DNA of 5,578 nt from an uncultured Clostridia bacterium (GTDB taxonomy: Bacteria; Bacillota_A; Clostridia; Oscillospirales; Oscillospiraceae): positions 1-5,578 of the forward strand of contig CAMZJG010000082.1 of assembly GCA_947307505.1 (NCBI GenBank). Reading direction: 5' to 3'. The notes beneath the pieces were generated by a model. The model did not search any database, had not been told where the DNA came from, and saw only the letters and a list, made by a program, of their open reading frames with translations. Made by a program: the position numbers and the translations under genes. Shown here in pieces: positions 5,283-5,578 of the stretch (its first letter is position 1; every line of letters starts with the position of its first letter).

Positions 5283-5578
5283 TCACCAGATGAAATTCGA
5301 GCGGAGCATTTCTCCGTTGTCCATCAGGATATCCTCGCCGGTAATAGACCGATTCACCGCCGTCAGATACCAGGCCAGTTCAGCTACCTCTTCCGGCTCA
5401 GCCCATTTTCCCAAAAGGGTCTCCGCCCGCACCGCCGCATACAGGTCCTCCCGTTCCAGGATATGCCGGTTTGCGGGGGTGATCACCCCTCCGGGCGATA
5501 TGCTGTTGCAGAGTATGCGCCTGGGCGCCAGGGTCAGGGCAAGATTCTTCATATACCCTACGATCCCCGCCTTGCTGG
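5283..5578 (-). CDS. Short-chain dehydrogenase/reductase (SDR), C-terminal part only
   Basis: About 97 residues from the end of a classical SDR oxidoreductase, whose N-terminus lies beyond the right edge. The frame stays open from the edge, reading SKAGIVGYMKNLALTLAP. This Lys is the catalytic lysine of the Y-x-x-x-K motif; the tyrosine falls just outside the window. After it come NSISPGGVITPA, the stretch that closes over the cofactor, then GKWAEPEEVAELAWYLT and ITGEDILMDNGE, all standard SDR C-terminal landmarks. The Met at 5552 is internal and not the start. The Rossmann fold and glycine motif are out of view, so neither cofactor preference nor substrate can be judged. The family reduces or oxidises carbonyl and hydroxyl groups of sugars, fatty acyl chains, steroids and other small molecules. 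The protein ends RSNFIW and stops at 5283, facing the DUF1015 gene. Confidence 0.93.
   Translation of the reverse strand, partial: SKAGIVGYMKNLALTLAPRRILCNSISPGGVITPANRHILEREDLYAAVRAETLLGKWAEPEEVAELAWYLTAVNRSITGEDILMDNGEMLRSNFIW

Overview
The window reads as an ordinary, gene-dense stretch of a Gram-positive chromosome, most likely an anaerobic Clostridia-type Firmicute of fairly high GC (estimated by eye at about 55-58 %). Supporting this are the strong AGGAGGT-type ribosome binding sites, sigma-A-like promoters, a cytoplasm-Sel1/outside-SH3b membrane protein with a Thr/Pro/Glu-rich linker, a clostridial-type DUF1015 protein and an iron-type alcohol dehydrogenase. A Christensenellales-like gut or rumen lineage is a guess from style only. 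No mobile element, CRISPR array, tRNA or rRNA was seen.

Layout, left to right. (1) 1-771, minus: the N-terminal two thirds of an iron-dependent alcohol dehydrogenase, running off the left edge. (2) 822-1517, minus: a calcineurin-like metallophosphoesterase. (3) 1542-2123, minus: an unrecognised protein whose last 61 residues hold 28 histidines. (4) 2131-2724, minus: a short COG0523/CobW-type GTPase. Items 4, 3, 2 and 1 are in transcription order, with gaps of 7, 24 and 50 bases, behind a well-formed promoter at 2753-2781, so they may form one operon. (5) 2820-3788, minus: a Sel1-repeat / transmembrane / SH3b protein with its own promoter. (6) 3968-5209, plus: a DUF1015 (COG4198) protein transcribed divergently from item 5. 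(7) 5283-5578, minus: the C-terminal part of a short-chain dehydrogenase, convergent with item 6, with a long perfect-looking hairpin between the two stops.

The most coherent biology is the 2724-to-1 group. It holds a COG0523 metallochaperone-type GTPase without its usual C-terminal domain, a separate very histidine-rich protein immediately downstream, and two enzymes whose families need metal ions. COG0523 proteins commonly carry a His-rich metal-binding stretch themselves. Here that stretch appears to sit on a neighbouring polypeptide, which suggests a two-component metal-handling module whose client might be one of the downstream enzymes. This is inference from order and motifs and has not been demonstrated. 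The rest of the window looks like housekeeping or poorly characterised clostridial genes.
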